Origin: Glycine soja
Lineage: Eukaryota > Streptophyta > Magnoliopsida > Fabales > Fabaceae
Assembly: GCF_004193775.1 (NCBI RefSeq)
Contig: NC_041010.1
Span: 40,165,562-40,229,561, forward strand
Direction of reading: 5' to 3'
Length of the DNA: 64,000 nt
The notes under the pieces are model-generated. The model searched no databases. It saw only the letters and a list, made by a program, of their open reading frames with translations, and was not told the DNA's origin. Positions 60,602 through 64,000 of the stretch are shown here, piece after piece. Both the position numbers and the translations under genes were made by a program. Within the stretch, counting starts at the first letter, position 1. Each line of letters opens with the position of its first letter.

Positions 60602-63600
60602 TCTGCCACTATAGTAAGAGTGGCAATTCTAGTAATTGTAATGCTTTTATTTACAATTATGAATTGAAAAAGCACATGAACAAGCCAATGTGTTTGTTTT
60701 AAAGTTTCATCCTGAGATATCATATATATACTCTTGTGTCATGAAAGATATAGATTAACTACTCTTTTGCATAAAAGCAATGCAAACTTCTCTTTTAACG
60801 TATATTATCAAAGAAACTAAAGAGAAGTTATTGTATGATCTCTTGCTCTTAATTATTATTTTATTAGGTTAATTTCTCTTAGTTAGTATGCAGAATATAT
60901 CTTTCATGAATTCAAGAATCTATCTTCGTTAATATGCTAAGCTACAAGGTTCCATATTATGTGACTAATGGTACTGAAAGCTGGGAAGGGGTTGATCATA
61001 CGGAACTGAGAGAATATATACTACATTTTTTTTCTTCAGCCAATATTAAATTGGAATATGCATGTTAGAAAGGTCATTCAGAATTACTTTTGTTCAATTT
61101 TTATGTGTAAGAACCCCTTATGTAGCCTCAAGTCAAAATCAACCACTTAATATGATAAGACTCGTTTACAAACATATTGTCACAGACACAAACACATGCT
61201 GCTGTGAGTTCTGCTGTAACTGAAATGAACTTAATTTCACTAAAAATACTAATTAAGGTTGTATCTACCTTCAATTTTCTCCTGCAAACTCAAACTCTTG
61301 TCATTGTGAGTCTCTCATAGTCTCTAAGCTCAAATTTAGTTATCGGCCAGTTGGGCAGCTCCTTGTGAGTGAGTTACATAAAGGCGTGAGTAATGAACAT
61401 AAGAACGTTAGCCCTTTAATTACCAAGAATAACATATTAGCAAATTACTGTACAACCTAGTAAAAGGTGGTTACAGTGGGAGGAAAGTGCGATTTCAGGC
61501 AGACTTTATTAAAGTTCAGCTGAACATATGCATATAGTGTATAAAGGCTCCGATTAACTTCTTCATGAACAATAGGAAAAGAAAATGAGATAACAATGAA
61601 TTGGATTTTTCTAAGAAGTTGAAAAAGACAATTTCTATAAAAGTTGAGTATATAGGTTTATTTTAACTCATGAAAAAATTAAGTTCATTTTTATTTTATT
61701 TTTTTATCTTATAAATGTTTACGAGAAAATTTATATATCCAAATCGTCGAACCTTAATGAATTTTCAAACATATTAAGAAGCTTATGTGATTTGCCAGGC
61801 ATAAGAACATAAAAATGGATGAGAGAAATTTAATCTATCAAAATATTTTCCACTTAAAATTTGTTAACACGAAAACTAATAGCTAAACATAGAAAAAAAT
61901 GTTTTTCTTCATTTTCTTTTTCTTTTTAAATGAGGAAACAAACGTTTAAATTAAATCTAGCTAATACCTTTAGAAAACTAGTATAGTACTCCACTAGCTA
62001 GCTAGCTCAGCTCTAAATTCCTTAAACTGATTCTAAGCATGAAGTTATGAGTTTATTATTTTCAAGTTGGTCCATCCGCAGCTAAATCGATGCATATATA
62101 TAGAATTTTCCGTAGAAACGTGATACAGCAAGAATGTAAGAACTGAAAAAGAAAAGCGCAAACAGCGGAAGACAATAATTGACTAAGAAATTAATGTTAA
62201 TCACTCTCCATGTCTTATAATTGAGTCGCAAAGTTGTATTCTAGAGAGGCACCTATTTCTTGTTTACAGCAAGAAAATCGAAGCACTGTTCATGACATGG
62301 AGTTTCTGCCTCAATGTGTAATGTGTAGTTGTCAAGGGGAGATTCGCCGTGTAGGTCAATTTTGTTAAATTTTTTTTATCAACAGATGAATAATGATATT
62401 GTTTACGAATAATGATCAAGTACAGATAATAATTCTTCGTAATTAAATTTCTATCAAAGATTCTCATTAATCACATCACATCAAATGTCTACTCCACGTA
62501 CACAAGTGCAGCAGCCAGTGAGAAATTCGTTTCTCACGTGTGAAAATGACAAGGATTAGGCAATCAAAATAGAAAAATATACCTCGAGAGCAAGAAAAGT
62601 CTTTAGATGACACGTTCAGCCAGGAAGTTAACCAACGGTTAAGTTGAAGGTTTTTGACAAATAGGGAAGTTTTGGTGCATGTACAGTTTAAAAGTTTCGT
62701 AGATGCCTTTCTAATTCTAGTTACTTAATTTCTTCATCTGCCAGTTTGTGACTTTTATTATAAGCAGCTTTAGGTGCTAGTGTGACCCCTTTTTTGACAA
62801 AATTTTGACTGAGACATTCAAAAGTAAAATTAAAAACAAATAATGGAGAAAGTTGGATATTCTATAAATTAAAGTAAAATTAATTTACTTAAATTACCTT
62901 AATAATTAATTAAGACATTACATTTTTCACTATATAGTTAAATGATATATAGCTAGCTTTTGTGATAGTATGTTCCATATGAAAAAGCTAGATTTCATAG
63001 AAATCCTAAAAGAGTATCTTGCTTATAGAGATAAACATGTCAATGCTTCTTAAAGTTGGTTAGTTTTCAATATTTCCGTAACCAGGTGATATATATGTAC
63101 AGAGTGTTAAAGCTATCAGTGAATCAACATCTAGAGGCAAATGATGGAAAAACAGCTGTAATAATGTCACTCAGTGAAAAGAATAATGCAGACAAAATAG
63201 TTAATAGAGATCACTCCAAGTGGATGCTATTAGATCGAACATGCATAATCATAAAGGCTATATCTTCCAATTGATTAGTGCTAACTCCATTTTGATTCTA
63301 TGCATATCTCACTCATAATTTTCAAAGAATCTTGCGTTCAATTTTGCTTTCACGTCAGATATATACTTTTGATGAAAAGATAACTGAAGGAAATATAACC
63401 CAACAAATGGGCATTAGTTCCAATAAAAGATTGTTATAATTTCAGACGAAGAATTTCTTTCAACTGTAATGTTAGAAGTTCAAATCCTAAAGTCTTTAAA
63501 AAACTATTTAATCATCACATTTAACTCATCAAGTGTTACCTTATTATCTGCTTTGTTGTAGATAGGAATATATCTGGTCAAATATATTAATTAAAAATAA

Positions 63601-64000
63601 AAATGCAGCGTTAATTTTTTTATTTTTAAAATCAATACACTCCACATGCATATAATATACTACTAAGTATTTCATGCATATTATACACGTTTTTTTTTTA
63701 ATTTAAGTAAGAAATATAAGTAGTTTAGATTCAAGAAAAAAGTAAATTATAAAAATAACAAAAAAATAATTTAATTTATAGCATAAATAGTAAATATTTC
63801 AAACGAAAAAATAATATTAAAAAATAACTAAAGTTAAGATTAATTTGAGAGTTTGAAATCATAAAATAAAAAAAAGTTTTATTTTGAAACATGTATATAG
63901 TTAGTGTCAGTTAGGCCAACGATAATTTGACTATGCCAAATTAGCTTTAGTATTGTACTTAAAATAGCATTGCCCACGTCAACGCTAATATTAGAGTTAT
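60602..64000. other. 3' flank of SPEAR/TIE gene and terminal spacer, no supported gene
   Basis: AT-rich DNA. A 72-codon frame at 63056-63274 (NQHLEANDGKTAVIMSLSEK, then SKWMLLDRTC) has a protein-like look, perhaps a retroelement relic, but I cannot place it. The last 100 bases (AGTGTCAGTTAGGCCAACG, CCCACGTCAACGCTAAT) resemble the sequence after the CACTA-like end at 51374 and may be the edge of a transposon that continues beyond the window. Confidence 0.45.

Noticed and set aside
1..64000. tRNA, rRNA, CRISPR or bacterial operon features
   Set aside because: I scanned by eye for tRNA-like cloverleaf boxes and regular spaced repeats and found none. The DNA is plainly plant nuclear, so CRISPR arrays and operons are not expected.

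Overview
This is AT-rich nuclear DNA from a flowering plant, most likely a legume of the soybean type. Genes carry many GT-AG introns, coding islands are separated by kilobases of AT-rich DNA, and the spacers hold MITEs, LINE fragments, CACTA-like ends and long (AT)n tracts. The species call rests on the character of the proteins and repeats; no search was possible.

Layout. At 0.2-1.6 kb (minus) lies a complete cytosolic type II peroxiredoxin gene (PRXIIB-like), and at 2.6-3.9 kb (plus) a complete gene for the shared RNA polymerase subunit RPB5. From 4 to 19 kb I see mostly spacer, with a dead LINE fragment (5.8-6.4 kb), a B3-domain-like exon relic (8.8-9.0 kb), a CACTA-like end (9.3-9.5 kb), foldback elements and one MITE. 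A complete five-exon Aux/IAA gene of the IAA27 type follows at 19.3-22.1 kb (plus). From 22.6 to 31.2 kb, on the minus strand, there is a small decaying cluster of one protein family that I do not recognise. It has a CPHC motif, at least three copies (A, B, C), a second LINE fragment between A and B, and duplicated non-coding blocks upstream. A METTL5-like rRNA methyltransferase pseudogene occupies 33.0-37.0 kb (plus). At 38.2-43.2 kb (minus) lies a complete five-exon plastid polyprotein gene with two S1 and two EF-Ts domains (PETs/PSRP-7). From 44.7 to 58.9 kb is a gene desert with repeats. At 58.9-60.6 kb (plus) there is a complete five-exon gene for a SPEAR/TIE-type transcriptional adaptor ending in an EAR motif. 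From 60.6 to 64.0 kb I find no supported gene.

The intact genes are mostly housekeeping or developmental: peroxide detoxification, transcription, plastid translation, auxin repression and TCP/EAR repression. They do not form one pathway. Four of them (METTL5-like, TIE-like, EF-Ts polyprotein, IAA27) have Arabidopsis counterparts that, from memory, lie close together on chromosome 4, so this part is probably a conserved syntenic block. The most unusual content is the unrecognised CPHC family cluster, the decayed METTL5 copy with a +1 G-to-C donor change, and several long inverted repeats, one of them a near-perfect 188-bp palindrome inside a PETs intron. All exon boundaries were read by eye from splice signals, reading frame and family conservation.
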